A stretch of DNA of 64,000 bases, from contig JACKAP010000017.1 in the NCBI GenBank assembly GCA_020635015.1, positions 1-64,000 of the forward strand, in the 5' to 3' direction. The position numbers were made by a program, and so were the translations under genes. The notes beneath the pieces are model-generated. The model made no database searches, was not told the DNA's origin, and was given only the letters and a program-made list of their open reading frames with translations. Source of the DNA: Calditrichia bacterium (GTDB taxonomy: Bacteria > Calditrichota > Calditrichia > RBG-13-44-9 > J075). Of this stretch, positions 17,725 through 27,600 are shown in pieces (position 1 is the first letter of the stretch; each line of letters starts with the position of its first letter).

Positions 17725-18965
17725 TTACTGATACAGCAAATACTTCACCCGCCGAGCGCGGAAATCCTCTATTTCTCCATCCCAACTGCTCACCAGGCTA
17801 TCGAGATCGCCTCCAGCAATGATGGTCTCGCGCACGCTGGCGGTGCCGCACAGGCGGTCGAAGTGGCGCACCCGCCAGTCCAGACTGTCGGGATACATCT
17901 GATAGGCCGCATTCACCGCATGGATGCCGGCGCGGTAGGGCTGGAACAACTGGCGGTCGGTCACCCGCAAGTAGGCCCCGCCGCAGGGGCGGTCCATGTG
18001 CTTGGGCTGGGAGGAGGCGCCGGGCGTCGATACCGGGGTGAAGACGGTATCCTGGAAGATCACCCCCGGCAGGTTGAGCGCATTGAGGCGCTCGCAGATC
18101 TGCCTCCCGTCGATCCAGGGCGCGCCGAAAAGCTGGAAGGGCATGGGGGTGCCGCGCCCTTCGGAGATCGTGGTGCCCTCCATCAGGCAGATGCCGGGAT
18201 AGACCGTCGCCGAGGCGAGGTCCGGTATGTTGGGCGAGGGCTTGATGAAGCGCAATCCGGTCTGGTCGTACCACTGATATCGCCGCCAGTTTTCTAAGGG
18301 CACCACCGTCAGCGCCGGCTGCCCGCCGTTGGTCAGCCAGCCTTCCCCGCTGAACATCTTCGCCAGCTCTCCGACGGTCATCCCATGACGCACCGGGATG
18401 GGATAAAGTCCCACAAAAGTAGCAAATTCCGGCTCCAGCAGATTGCCCTCCACCAGCTCTCCGCCGATCGGATTGGGCCGGTCCAGCACCACGAAGGGCT
18501 TGCCCTGCTCCGCAGCCGCCTCCATCGCCAGGGCCATGGTGTAGATGTAGGTGTAGAAGCGCGCCCCGACATCCTGAATGTCATACACCAGCACATCGAC
18601 GTTCTCAAGCATTTTCGGGGTCGGCTTGTTGGTCTCGCCGTAGAGGCTGAAGATCGGAACATCCTTCAGGGGATCGACTTCCGAGTCGACCTTGCTGCCG
18701 GCTTCCTCCTGGCCGCGGATGCCGTGTTCCGGCCCGAACAGGGCGGTGACGGTCACCCCGGGCATCGCCATGAACACATCGGTGATGTGCCGGCCCTGGG
18801 TGTCGTAGGCGGTGTGGTTGGTGATGATCCCCACCCGCTTGCCGGCAAACAGCTCGGGGAACTCATCCACCCGGTCCATCCGGTGCGCACCATCTCCGGC
18901 GATGGGGGCTCGCAGCTGGACAGCATGGCGATGAGGCACAGAGGGAATAATAGTTTTGAGGACAT
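17725..18965 (-). CDS. namZ: exo-beta-N-acetylmuramidase NamZ (DUF1343), frameshifted
   Basis: DUF1343 proteins include NamZ, which removes MurNAc from the non-reducing end of peptidoglycan fragments (GH171). Family features are GKRVGIITNHTAYD near the N-terminus, FGPEHGIRG, DVPIFSLYGE, DVLVYDIQDVGARFYTYIYT, VLDRPNPIGG and EGTTISEGRGTPMPF. The protein begins MSSKLLFPLCLIAMLSSC, a lipoprotein signal, in a different frame from the rest. One missing base near 18881 (ACCGG|ATGGAC) explains the break, and one added base gives exactly 414 codons. Without that correction the main frame would begin inside a repeat array. A surface lipoprotein releasing MurNAc fits the AnmK/MurQ genes at 41.7-44 kb. 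Confidence 0.88.
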
Positions 18966-18983
18966 GTTTCTGCCTTTCGCATG

Positions 18984-19101
18984 ATCGATGTTTGTTCGCT
19001 GCGCGAACGATATTTGCTCGCTCGCGCTCGCGATGTTTGCTCACTTCGTTCGCGATATTTGTTCGCTGCGCGAACGATGTTTACCGGCTGCGCCGGCGAA
19101 G
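18984..19101 (-). repeat. directional 22-nt repeat array (R1)
   Basis: About five units, read on the minus strand, end some 20 nt before the NamZ start codon. Variants include cores CGCGAACGAAGTGAGC and GCCGGCGCAGCCGGT. Confidence 0.8.
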
Positions 19102-19375
19102 ATTCTTGGCAAGTGCAGTTGCCATATGCCGCCCCTTCAGGGCTTGGGGTGTTGGGGGGCAGTGGTCCCGGGGTGACTGCATGCTTGCGCAAGCGCATGA
19201 GTCACCCCGGGTTGGGGGCAACAATCCTCCCTTTCAGGGCTCCATGGGAGGTTGCCAGTACCGCCTCCCCGGGAGAATCATGCTCCAAAGAATGAATAAT
19301 GTTTGGTGTCATTGGCGCCGGTCCGGCAAAAATTTGCAAGGTACACAAACCATGCAGCGCCAATGACACCAAACA
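19102..19375. repeat. GC hairpins and GTCATTGGC inverted pair
   Basis: No gene is seen. The arms CCCGGGGTGACT (19167-19178) and AGTCACCCCGGG (19200-19211) form a strong stem. GTGTCATTGGCGC near 19309 and GCGCCAATGACAC near 19357 form a second inverted pair directly behind the 3' end of the NagX-like gene. Confidence 0.65.
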
Positions 19376-20464
19376 TTATATTTTAATAAAGATTCGTTTA
19401 TAATACAAAATCGCCATCATCCCCAGCCAAAACAGGATGTTGGTGACCGCGAACGCCAGCGAGGCGTTCATCGGGCTGGCCCAGGAGGCGAAGAGATTCT
19501 CGTAGATCCAGACCTTCAGGGAAAGGTCGCCGATGTGGATGAGGTTAAGCAGCCGCGCCACCAGTCCCGAGAGCACAAACACCGCCAGGGCGTTCATCCC
19601 GTAGATGATCGCCGGCAGGGCCCATCTCTGGATCCCTTTCGCATCGATCAGGAAATAGCAGAAACCGAGGAACTGCAGGGCCGCGCCGGAGGTGAAGACC
19701 ACGTAGGAGCTGGTCCAGAGCGATTTGTTGAGCGGGAATACGATGCTCCAGAACAATCCCACGACGATCGCCAGCCAGCCGATCACGAACATCCAGCTGC
19801 TGATCTCTTCTTTCGACTTCCCGGAGCGCAGCAGGTGGCCGGTCAGCACCCCGGACATGGTGGTGGCGATGGCCGGGAGGGTGCTGAGCAGCCCTTCCGG
19901 GTCCCAGGTTCGGCTCACCGCCCACATGTGCCCACTCAGCAGATGGCTGTCGACAAACCCCGCCAGGTTGCCCTCCACGCTGAGGTCGCCCGCGCCAAAG
20001 CCCGGCACCGGGATCAGCTTCATCATCGCCCAATAGGCCAGCAGGATGATCGCTGTGGCCCAGGCCCGCCCCTTCAGCCCGGTGTTGAGGGTGATCAGCG
20101 AGGCGATGCAGTACACCACCGCAATCCGCTGCAGCACCCCGGGAATGCGAATGGTCGAAAAATCATAGGACGGAAAGCCGGACAGCATCAACCCCAGTCC
20201 GAAGATCACCAGGGTGCGTCGGAAGACCTTCCAATAAATTTCCTTCGTGGGCTTGCCAGCCAGTTTGGAGAATGAGAAGGTCATGGAAACGCCGACGATG
20301 TAGAGGAAAAACGGAAAGATCAGGTCGGTGGGGGTCCAGCCGTGCCACGGGGCGTGCAGCAGCGGGGGATAGACATGGCTCCAGGTGCCGGGATTGTTCA
20401 CCAGGATCATGCCGGCAATGGTAATGCCGCGGAATGCATCGAGAGAGACGAGACGGCCTTTCAT
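19376..20464 (-). CDS. NagX-like transmembrane N-acetyltransferase (DUF5009/HGSNAT family)
   Basis: The 362-residue protein has about ten membrane helices. It opens with the family motif RLVSLDAFRGITIAGMILVN and carries WHGWTPTDLIFPFFLYIVGV, both diagnostic for the HGSNAT/NagX group. Human HGSNAT acetylates terminal glucosamine with acetyl-CoA across a membrane; bacterial NagX genes lie in GlcNAc or MurNAc utilisation loci, where their role is not settled. Neighbouring NamZ, esterase and the salvage genes downstream support a sugar-salvage role. AAGGACC precedes the ATG. The gene is intact. Confidence 0.85.
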   Translation of the reverse strand: MKGRLVSLDAFRGITIAGMILVNNPGTWSHVYPPLLHAPWHGWTPTDLIFPFFLYIVGVSMTFSFSKLAGKPTKEIYWKVFRRTLVIFGLGLMLSGFPSYDFSTIRIPGVLQRIAVVYCIASLITLNTGLKGRAWATAIILLAYWAMMKLIPVPGFGAGDLSVEGNLAGFVDSHLLSGHMWAVSRTWDPEGLLSTLPAIATTMSGVLTGHLLRSGKSKEEISSWMFVIGWLAIVVGLFWSIVFPLNKSLWTSSYVVFTSGAALQFLGFCYFLIDAKGIQRWALPAIIYGMNALAVFVLSGLVARLLNLIHIGDLSLKVWIYENLFASWASPMNASLAFAVTNILFWLGMMAILYYKRIFIKI

Positions 20465-20485
20465 AGGGGTCCTTTCGCTGATTCG

Positions 20486-21310
20486 TTACCGGTTTGTTAA
20501 TAGTGAGTTGAAAAAATGGAGCGTGTCTTTGATACGGGCATGCCAGTAGCGCCAATCGTGCCCGCCGGGAAATTCTTCGTAGCGGTGCGGGATGCCCTGT
20601 TCCCGGCACCAGTGCTGCAGTTGGCGATTGGTTTCCAGCAGCAGGTGATCGTCCCGCCCGCAGTCGAAGCGCAGCGGAGGGATTTTTTCGCGATGCCGGG
20701 CCAGCCAGGTGTAGACATCCTTCTCTCCTTCGTCAATTTCCCGGTACTGCGCCAGGGGCGTATCGACGAACAAAGCAGTCTGATCGAAATGGGTGTAGGC
20801 GGAATGGGCCGAAATTCCCCGGAAGCGCGCCGGGTATTTGGCCCCAGGCGCAGCGCCCCGTATCCGCCCATCGATAGCCCGGCAATGAATTGAGGAGACG
20901 TATCGCTTAACCCGGGAAGATTCTCCCGCAGGCAGCCGGGCACCTCATCGACGATCCAGCGCTCATAATCGCTTCCGCCATGAGGCAGGTAAGCCGCTGC
21001 CCTGGCCCCAGAGGCCGTCGGAAGGCATGGCGATCATCAGCGGGCGCAGTGTGCCGGCTTCGATCATCGCCAGCGCCACCTGGTGCGCCCCGCCCTTATA
21101 CGCCCAGGACCAGTGACTGCCGAAAACCCCGTGGAGCAGCAATACCAGGGGCAGGCCGGACAGCAAATCGCCGCCGGGAGGGACAAAGACGCTCACATCG
21201 CCGCGGCGACCGAGGGCATCGCTGTGAAACGTCAGATGACGCAGATGCTCCGATTCAAACCGGGGATCGGATATCTCCACCTGCGACCAGGCTTTCCGTG
21301 GTTCACTCAA
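20486..21310 (-). CDS. alpha/beta-hydrolase esterase (esterase D/tributyrin-type), two frameshifts
   Basis: The gene spans 825 nt, and three frames together give a full-length protein of about 274 residues of the putative esterase family. The N-terminal part reads FVPPGG...LPLVLLLHGVFGSHWSW (oxyanion HGVFG). The nucleophile elbow GLSMGGYGAL is in a second frame, and the acid CGRDD and histidine GGHDWRYWH are in a third. Breaks lie near 20965 and 20840; one looks like an extra base and the other a lost G in a G-run, so the total length stays divisible by three. Family members hydrolyse short acyl esters. It overlaps the dehydrogenase stop by 8 nt, so the two are coupled. Substrate is unknown; de-O-acetylation of sugars is possible. 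Confidence 0.78.
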
Positions 21311-22381
21311 TCAGCAAAACTCCTTTGGCATTTTTCCCGGCATGCATATCCCGGAAAGCGCCGGCGAGATCCTCCAGCGGATAGGTGCGCGTAACCAATT
21401 CATCCAGTTGCAATTCTCCCCGGTGATAGTGATCCAGCAGGCGGGAAAAATCGTGCCGCGGATCGCAGTTCCCATAGAGCGGGTTGATGTAGCGCTTGTT
21501 CCATTCGAACAGTTCCATATCAAACTCGATCTTTTGCTCGATCCCGCTCACCTGCACCGCCATGCCGGCATGGCGCACCATCGCCAGGGGAGCGGCACCG
21601 AGGGCGGGCACGGCAGTGCACTCGAAGGCATAATCAGCGCCCCGGCCGCCGGTGAGCGTTTTGACCTCTGTTGACGCCGCGAGGAGGCCCGCATCATTGC
21701 GCGCTCGGCCTGGATACTGTGGGTGGCGCCAAAGCGGCGGGCCATCTCCAGGCGCGCCGGGTTGACATCGACCGCAATGATCATCGTCGCGCCGGCCAGA
21801 CGGCCGCCCTGGATCACATTCAGCCCCACCCCGCCGCAGCCAAGCACCGCCATACTGCTGCCGGGCGGCACTTCCGCCACATTGAGCACCGATCCCACCC
21901 CGGTCATCACCCCGCATCCAACGATGCAGGCGCTGGCAAAGGGCACGGCCTGGTCCATCTTGACCAGCGCCGCCGGGGGCACCACGGTATGGGTGGACAT
22001 GGTCCCCAGCTCAAACGCCCGGCCGATGGGGTTGCCATGACAGCGGGTGCGGGCGTGTGGCACCCTGGGTTTATCTTCGCAGAGTACAAAATTGCCCTGG
22101 CGGCACTGGAAGCATCGGTAACAGGGAATCGCCCAGTTCAGCAGCACATGATCGCCCGGGACGAAGCCATCCACGCCCTCCCCAACCCCGGCCACCACGC
22201 CGGCGCCCTCGTGGCCCATGATCAGGGTGTTTCCCCAGCGCATGCTGTCATAATCCGTATGGCAGACCCCGGAGGCGCGCAGCGCCACCAGCACCTCACC
22301 CGGCTGCGGAGGATCGACCTCGATCGCTTCCAGCCGGAAGCCACCCTGCCCGTCCGTCACCATCGCCCGGCCATGAATCAT
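21303..22381 (-). CDS. zinc-dependent alcohol dehydrogenase (class III-like), frameshifted
   Basis: A zinc MDR dehydrogenase of about 359 residues. Catalytic zinc ligands appear in SGVCHTD and MGHEGAG; the structural zinc lobe is CYRCFQCRQGNFVLC; the Rossmann motif is LGCGGVGLNVI, followed by VDVNPARLEMA. The C-terminal third (GGRGADYAFECTAVPALGAA...KGVLLIE) is in another frame because one base is missing near 21693; adding it yields exactly 360 codons. This subgroup oxidises alcohols, including formaldehyde-thiol adducts, with NAD. ATG at 22381 is chosen for AGGAG 5 nt upstream. Position between the corrinoid methyltransferase genes and the esterase suggests a role in handling a C1 or alcohol product, which is inference. 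Confidence 0.83.
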
Positions 22382-22399
22382 ACACACTCCTGTTTGACA

Positions 22400-22581
22400 A
22401 CAAGGATAAAGGATGAAGGATAAAGGATAAAGGATAAGGGATAAAGGATAAAGTGATTAATGTACTTTATATAATCTGGCAGTGCTAATTTTCCCCGCTA
22501 TCCTCTATCCTTTTACTTTCACCCTTACTCCTTACTCCTTTAACCTTCATCCTTTAACCTTACTCCTTTAACCTTCATCCT
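22400..22581. repeat. GGATAAA heptamer hairpin
   Basis: Seven tandem GGATAAA/GGATGAA units (22402-22455) face CCTTTA/CCTTCAT units in the opposite orientation (22498-22588), giving a long imperfect stem between the corrinoid-protein and dehydrogenase genes. It could separate or terminate the transcripts. Confidence 0.75.
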
Positions 22582-23216
22582 TTAACCTTCCAACAGCCCC
22601 TTCACCAGATCCACCGCTGCCGGGGCATTTTTGGCATAGCCGTCGGCGCCGATCTTTTCGGCGTAGGCCGGGGTGACGGCGCGCCGCCCACGATGACCTT
22701 CAGTTGGGAGCGCAGGCCTTGCTGCTCGAAGGCGGCAATGGTATCGGCCATCGCCGGCATGGTGGTGGTGAGGAGGGCAGAGAGGCCCAGCACCTGGGGC
22801 TGGTGAGTGCGGCACAGTTCGATCAGCCGGGCCGGGGAGGCGTCCACCCCGGCGTCGATCACCTCAAAGCCGTTGCCCTTCAGCATGATCCCCACCAAAT
22901 TTTTTCCGATATCATGAATATCCCCCTTCACCGTGCCCAGCAGCACTTTCGCCACCGGTTTGATATCCGAGGCTTCCAGCAGCGGTTTCAGCACCGCCAG
23001 CCCGGCATTGAGCGCCCGGGCGGCCAGCAGCATCTCGGAGATGAAATACTCTCCGCTCTGGAATTTTTCCCCCACCACGCTCATGCCCGGGAGCAGGCCT
23101 TCGTTGAGAACCTCCACTGCCGGTTTGCCGTCGTCGAGAAGCGCCTGGGTCATCTCCGCCGCCGGTTTGCGCTTGCCGGTGATGATGAGGTGGTGTAATT
23201 CTTGATAGGCGGGCAT
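22582..23216 (-). CDS. corrinoid (methyltransferase cognate) protein, frameshifted
   Basis: The 211-residue protein is a stand-alone cobalamin shuttle of the MtaC/MtbC/MttC type. It has an N-terminal four-helix cap (residues about 1-85: VLNEGLLPGMSVVGEKFQSG, FISEMLLAARAL) and a B12-binding domain with the DxHxxG cobalt-ligand motif in GDIHDIGKN, then GFEVIDAGVD, LGLSALLTTTMP and VGGAP. The last 35 residues (VTPAYAEKIGADGYAKNA) lie in another frame; one base is missing near 22682, and its addition gives exactly 212 codons. It would carry a methyl group between a substrate-specific methyltransferase and an acceptor. Its partners are the RamA-like activator and UroD-family protein upstream. GGAG precedes the start. 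Confidence 0.88.
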
Positions 23217-23257
23217 GATTTTCTCCAGAAAAGTTGGGTGTAGTGTTTTTTTGCCAC

Positions 23258-23322
23258 GAATGTACTAGAATGTACCCGAATGGTTTTTTCATTATTCGTG
23301 TTCATTCGCGTACATTCGTGGC
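23258..23322. repeat. ACGAAT-type hairpin overlapping a gene end
   Basis: The arms GCCACGAATGTAC... and ...GTACATTCGTGGC surround a T-rich loop. The right arm encodes the last residues (LATNVRE) and supplies the stop region of the MetH-activation-like gene. Same family as 52-113. Confidence 0.8.
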
Positions 23323-23973
23323 CAGTTTTTGGCCGGTTTCTTTCGACTGAACTTTTTCCAGCTTCGCAAATCCGTAAATCCCCGTAATTGTTTTTAACGG
23401 ATTCATAAAAAACGCTTCGCTGAGGGTCACGCCGATTTCTTCTGCCCGGAGCAGGTCGAGCAGTTGCTTCTGGTCGGGTAGCTTCCAGCGGGCGTATCCC
23501 GGGGCAAAGCGGCGGCCCATCTCACAGCCCCGGGTTCGGGCCGTCTGGCGCAACATTGCTTCCACCCGGCTCAGCAGCGCATGCAACTGGGTGTCGGCGA
23601 TGCCTTGCAGCAGGTAGGCCTCCAGCACGTTCTCCCGGCCCAGGGCAATCAGCACCCGGTCGATCTTGCGCCCCAGGGTGGCGACGAAGACCGCCGCCTG
23701 CTGCGCCAGGGCCAGGCGGCGGTAGACCCCGATTCCCTGCAGGCGGATGCCATCATCGAGGTAAATGCTGTTTTCGGCCGGATCTTTGCGGGAGATCTCG
23801 CGGATGTCATAGCGGAAGCAGGGCCGGAGATATTGGCGGTAACGGCGATACAATTCCGGCACCATCGTCTGCACCTCCGGGAAGGATGGCGAAGCGGAGG
23901 TCATTTTCAGATGGCGGTAGACCGCCTCTGCGGAAAACGGTAATTCGGCAACGTCAATCTGACAGGTTTCCAT
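23302..23973 (-). CDS. stand-alone MetH-activation-domain-like protein
   Basis: The 223-residue protein resembles the C-terminal reactivation domain of B12-dependent methionine synthase. Typical segments are FVATLGRKIDRV, RRFAPGYARWKLPDQKQLL (the RxSPGY..W-like SAM-binding motif) and EIGVTLSEAFFMNPLKTITG. In MetH this domain uses SAM and an electron donor to remethylate inactive cob(II)alamin. Free-standing versions accompany corrinoid methyltransferase systems. It lies between the corrinoid-protein gene and the RamA-like activator, all in one direction with short gaps, so a role in maintaining that corrinoid is likely. AAGGAAAT precedes the ATG. The C-terminus is contributed by a hairpin repeat. 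Confidence 0.82.
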   Translation of the reverse strand: METCQIDVAELPFSAEAVYRHLKMTSASPSFPEVQTMVPELYRRYRQYLRPCFRYDIREISRKDPAENSIYLDDGIRLQGIGVYRRLALAQQAAVFVATLGRKIDRVLIALGRENVLEAYLLQGIADTQLHALLSRVEAMLRQTARTRGCEMGRRFAPGYARWKLPDQKQLLDLLRAEEIGVTLSEAFFMNPLKTITGIYGFAKLEKVQSKETGQKLATNVRE

Positions 23974-23988
23974 ATTTCCTTTTCATCC

Positions 23989-25835
23989 TCACGGAAAAAT
24001 AAGCGATTCGAAAAAACAATCTTGAAAATCCCGGCGTTCCGAGATGGCGACATATTCAATGGTGTCGGCGATCTGTTCCGCCCGTTCCCGGGCGCTGCGG
24101 GACAGCAGCACCGCTTCTGCCCCGGCCAGGGCGGCGTTGCCGATGAAGCGGATGCGCGACTCGTCCACCGCCGGCAGCAGCCCGACATCCAGGGCATCGC
24201 GCCCGCGCAGGTGATTGCCAAACGCCCCGGCGATATAGACTCGGGCGATATCCTTCGCGGTGATATCCAGACTGCGCATCAGCATGGTGATGCCGGCAGC
24301 GATGGCGCTTTTGGCCAGTTGCACCTCGCGGATGTCTTTCTGGGTCAGATAGATGGTCTCCTGACCGTTTTCGGCGAGGGCAATCCGCTGGGTGCCGTCC
24401 CCCAGGGGCCGGATGCGCGCCTGCAGCCCGGGCAGGCTGGCGGCGAGGGCTTTCGGCAACTCCCCGATGCGCCCGCTGGCATCGATCACCCCGGCGCGGC
24501 GGAAGGCGCAAACCAGATCAAGCAATCCGGACCCGCAGATCCCGCGCGGCGCTTCCCCGCCGATGGTCTTGATCGCCAGATCTCCGTCACGGATCTCCGC
24601 CCGCTCGATCGCCCCGGCGGCGGCGCGCATGCCCCATTCGATCAGCCCGCCCTCCCAGGCGGGGCCGGCCGGCGAGGAACTGCACAGCAGGCGCTGTTTC
24701 GATCCCAGCACCATCTCGCCGTTGGTGCCGATGTCGACCGCGAGTTGGATCTCGTCGCTCTCATCGAGATCCAACACCGTCAGGGCGGCGCTGATATCGC
24801 CTCCCACGTAACCGGCGAGATTGGGCAAGGTGTATAGCAAACCATTGGGATGAATCGCGATCCCCAGGTCGGCGGCGGGGATGATGACCGGGCCGCGGAA
24901 GCCCGGCACATAGGGAGCCCGGGCCAGGGAGGCGGGATCGGCGGCGAGAAGAAGATGCTGCATCACCGTATTGCCGGCCAGTACCAGCTTGTAGACGGCG
25001 TCTTTTTCGATTTGCGCCGCCCGGCAGAGCTCAGCGATCATGGCATTGATTTGCCCTACCGCCAGTTGCTGCAGATCGGCCAGACCTTCCGGATCTCGCA
25101 CCGTGTAGTCGATCCGGGTGATGACATCGGCACCGTGGGATATCTGGGGATTGAGCGCCGAGGCCACCGCCACCGGCACGCCCCGGTTCAGGTCTAGCAG
25201 CCGCGCCGCGAGGGTGGTGGTGCCGAGATCCAGGCGATGCCGTAGCAGTTGCCGCGGGTGTCGCCGCTCTCCAGGGCAAGCAAGCGCCGGCGATCGAGCA
25301 CCGCGGTCAAATCCGGGCGACCGGAGCGGAGCAGGGCGGGCAAGTCACGGATCACCGGAAAATCATATTCGATCTTCTCATCCACCTGCGGCTGTATGGC
25401 GGCCAGCACCTGCTCCAGATAGAAGTATTTTTCGCCGGATCGCGGCAAGGGCAGTTCAAAGTGGAGCTTGCGCAGATCCGGATCCAGGGAATAGCGGCTT
25501 CGGCCGGCGGCGGGGTCATCCGCCCCGGTTCCGAACACCCGGGTGTCTCGGGGCAGTTCGCAGATGCTCTCTCCCTGCAGCGCGGCCTGGCAGGCCAGGC
25601 GCACGCCCTGGTTGAGGGCGGTCTCTCTCAAGAACTCCCGCTCCGCCGGTGTTGGTGATGGGGCGCCCTGGCGGAAATTCACCTGGCAGGTGCCGCAGGT
25701 GCCCATCCCGGCGCAGGTCGATTCGATCACGATCCCCAGTTGCAGCGCCGCCTCGCGAATGGTGGTGCCCTCCGGGAATTCTGCCGACCGGCCGGCGGGG
25801 AGGAAGTGGATGCGGTGTTGGTTCGCTTTGCTCAC
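23989..25835 (-). CDS. RamA/RACE-like corrinoid activator (2Fe-2S ferredoxin + DUF4445), frameshifted
   Basis: This 615-residue ATP-dependent reductive activator of corrinoid enzymes has an N-terminal 2Fe-2S ferredoxin (residues about 8-95; CAGMGTCGTC then LAC). A middle domain precedes an ASKHA-fold DUF4445 region with LDLGTTTLAARLLDL, LAGNTVMQHLLL, AVDIGTNGEMVL, CGSGLLDLVCAF and AGAFGNHL. Such proteins reduce cob(II)alamin to cob(I)alamin using ATP. One base is missing near 25233, and adding it gives exactly 616 codons. The start is a GTG that lies inside a repeat array, so the first residues (VSKANQHR) are repeat-encoded; the exact start is uncertain. The neighbouring corrinoid and UroD-family genes confirm the context. 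Confidence 0.88.
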
Positions 25836-25998
25836 GGTGTTTGCTCGCTTTCGCTCGCGATGTTTGCCGGCTGTGCCGGCGATGTTTGCTCACTTGCGTT
25901 CGCGATGTTTGTTCGCTTTCGCTCACGACGTTCGCGCTTCGCGCGATATTTGTTCGCTTTGCTCACGGTGTTTGCTCGCTAACGCTCGCGATGTTTGA
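25813..25998 (-). repeat. directional 22-nt repeat array (R1), overlaps a start codon
   Basis: About eight units read on the minus strand lead into and overlap the first codons of the RamA-like gene. Beyond it (25997-26036) lie GTCATTG-type units. Confidence 0.8.
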
Positions 25999-26084
25999 TG
26001 CTACGCATGTCATTGATGCTTTGCATGTCATTGGGTCTACTGCTTCGTGATATTTGACGTTCGCGATGTTGTTGAAGACTTGAT

Positions 26085-26240
26085 GTCGTCCCGAAAACTA
26101 TTCCCCGCCTTCCCAAGGCGGGGACAGATTGGCGACGCGTCCAGCAAGCCAATCAGGGGCGGTTGCCTCGCACTTCCGCTCCACGCTCTACGCTCCACGT
26201 ATTTTTCCTTCCGCACTCCGCATTCCGACTTCCGCATTCG
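26085..26240 (-). repeat. composite repeat R2
   Basis: On the minus strand it contains GCGGAAT/GAGCGTG heptamers, a conserved block with CCGCCCCTGATTGGCTTGC and a GC hairpin (CCCCGCCTT...AAGGCGGGG), followed by GACGACATCAAGTCTTCAAC and then array 25813-25998. The 3' end of the UroD-family gene runs into it. Confidence 0.8.
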
Positions 26241-27400
26241 CCTCCGCCATTTCCGCCAGGATCGATATATGCGCCGGAGCGGCGTATGCGGCGCCACCGA
26301 GCAGGCGGTGCTGAGAATGTATCCCCGCCCGGGCTGCCCACGGCGAGGCGCCACTGCACGTCTTTGCGGATCGATTCCGGATCGCCGTTGAGCAGGGTGT
26401 TGACCGGATCGATATTGCCCTTGATGAAGGCCTTGCCGTTCAAAAAGCGTTTTGCTTCCTCCAGATCGACCGTGCCCAGCGGGGGAGGATCGAGGGTGTC
26501 GATGCCGTTGGTGCCGGTCGCCAGCATCAGGTCCAGCCGGTCGCCGATGCTCCCGCAGGTGTGAGTGTAGACCGGCACATCGTAATCGCGCTGCACCGCC
26601 TGCACGATCTCCCGCTCGTAGGGCAGAACAAACTGCCGGTAATGCTCCCGGGAGATCAATCCCGCCCCGGCGAAGGCTGAGGAAATCAGCAGCGCATCGG
26701 CCCCGGCGGCAGCTTGACGCCGGGCGAGATCCGCCGCCCCGGCGGTGAGCCGCTCCAGGCAGGCCTTTACCTTTTCGGGATCGTCGAGGATGGCGATCAG
26801 GGCGTTCTCGTAATTGAGCAGGTCCATGAACTGCGACCAGGGCGAGAACACCTCCGTGTGAACCGAAACCGTATCGCCGCAGATTTCCAGCACTCGCTTC
26901 AAGGGATCCAAATGATAGTCCGGGAAAAAATCGTCGAACGGCCGCGGCGCCTCCTCAAAGCCCCAGGTGTAGGGATAGGTGATGTCAGTGAGGTCCCACG
27001 GTTCGATATAATAGAGCTGTTCCGGATCTATATCGTCGAACTCCGGAAAATAGCGCGAGCCGTCTGCCTGGTAATAATGGGGATTGTCGTCATCGGGCAC
27101 CACGGTGTAGTTGCCGTTGCGCCAGCGCAGGCGGGTTTCGCCCGCATGCTTTTCCACCGCCAGCAGATGCCGCTGCCACTGCGGATCACGGCCCGGCAAA
27201 TTTACCAATATCCCGTCGAAGCGGTAGCGCTGTTGCAGGGTGCGCAGCGCGGCGGCGAATCCCTCGGAGGTAAACCAGATCTCCAGCGGATCGATCCCGG
27301 CCTGCAGGAAATAATGCCCGATGGAAAGCTGGCACATCACCGGCACCCGGTCCGGGATACCCAGGCGCATGGCGGTATTAAGGCGCGATTTTGAGGTCAT
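26188..27400 (-). CDS. uroporphyrinogen-decarboxylase-family methyltransferase (MtaA-like), two frameshifts
   Basis: The URO-D fold protein has about 404 residues after correction: MTSKSRLNTAMRLGIPDRVPV, then AGADALLISSAFAGAGLISR, QFVLPYEREIVQAV, VPVYTHTCGSIGDRLDLM (His and Cys as in the zinc site of MtaA/MtbA-type enzymes), GIDTLDPPPLGTVDL and FIKGNIDPVNTLL. Members of this family move methyl groups between corrinoid proteins and thiols or substrates. Two single-base losses near 26328 and 26280 hide the end (GYILSTACSVAPHTP, then PAHISILAEMAEANAEVG); the last residues are encoded by the heptamer repeat. The ATG at 27400 is preferred over 27415. As first gene of the corrinoid set it may be the substrate methyltransferase. 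Substrate unknown. Confidence 0.84.
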
Positions 27401-27419
27401 GTAAATGCCCTGCATTTAC

Positions 27420-27600
27420 AGTTTACAGTTATCAGTTGTAGTGCCCGGTGGTCACCGGGCATCAGTCATCAATCCTAGTGCCCGGTGACCACCGGACATT
27501 CGTGCATAATCCGGTGCCGTTAAGCACTTATGGATATGCGGCGAGCGTCGTCTGCCCGCCGCATATCCATAAGTATAGCGAAAAAGAGGGATTGTTTAAA
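27420..27600. repeat. palindromic repeats and perfect 18-bp hairpin
   Basis: TGCCCGGTGGTCACCGGGCA (about 27442-27461) is a palindrome with a degenerate second copy near 27479; another lies at 31269. A perfect 18-bp inverted repeat, ACTTATGGATATGCGGCG at 27526-27543 and its complement at 27557-27574, has a 13-nt loop. No gene is seen between 27401 and 27971. Confidence 0.8.
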
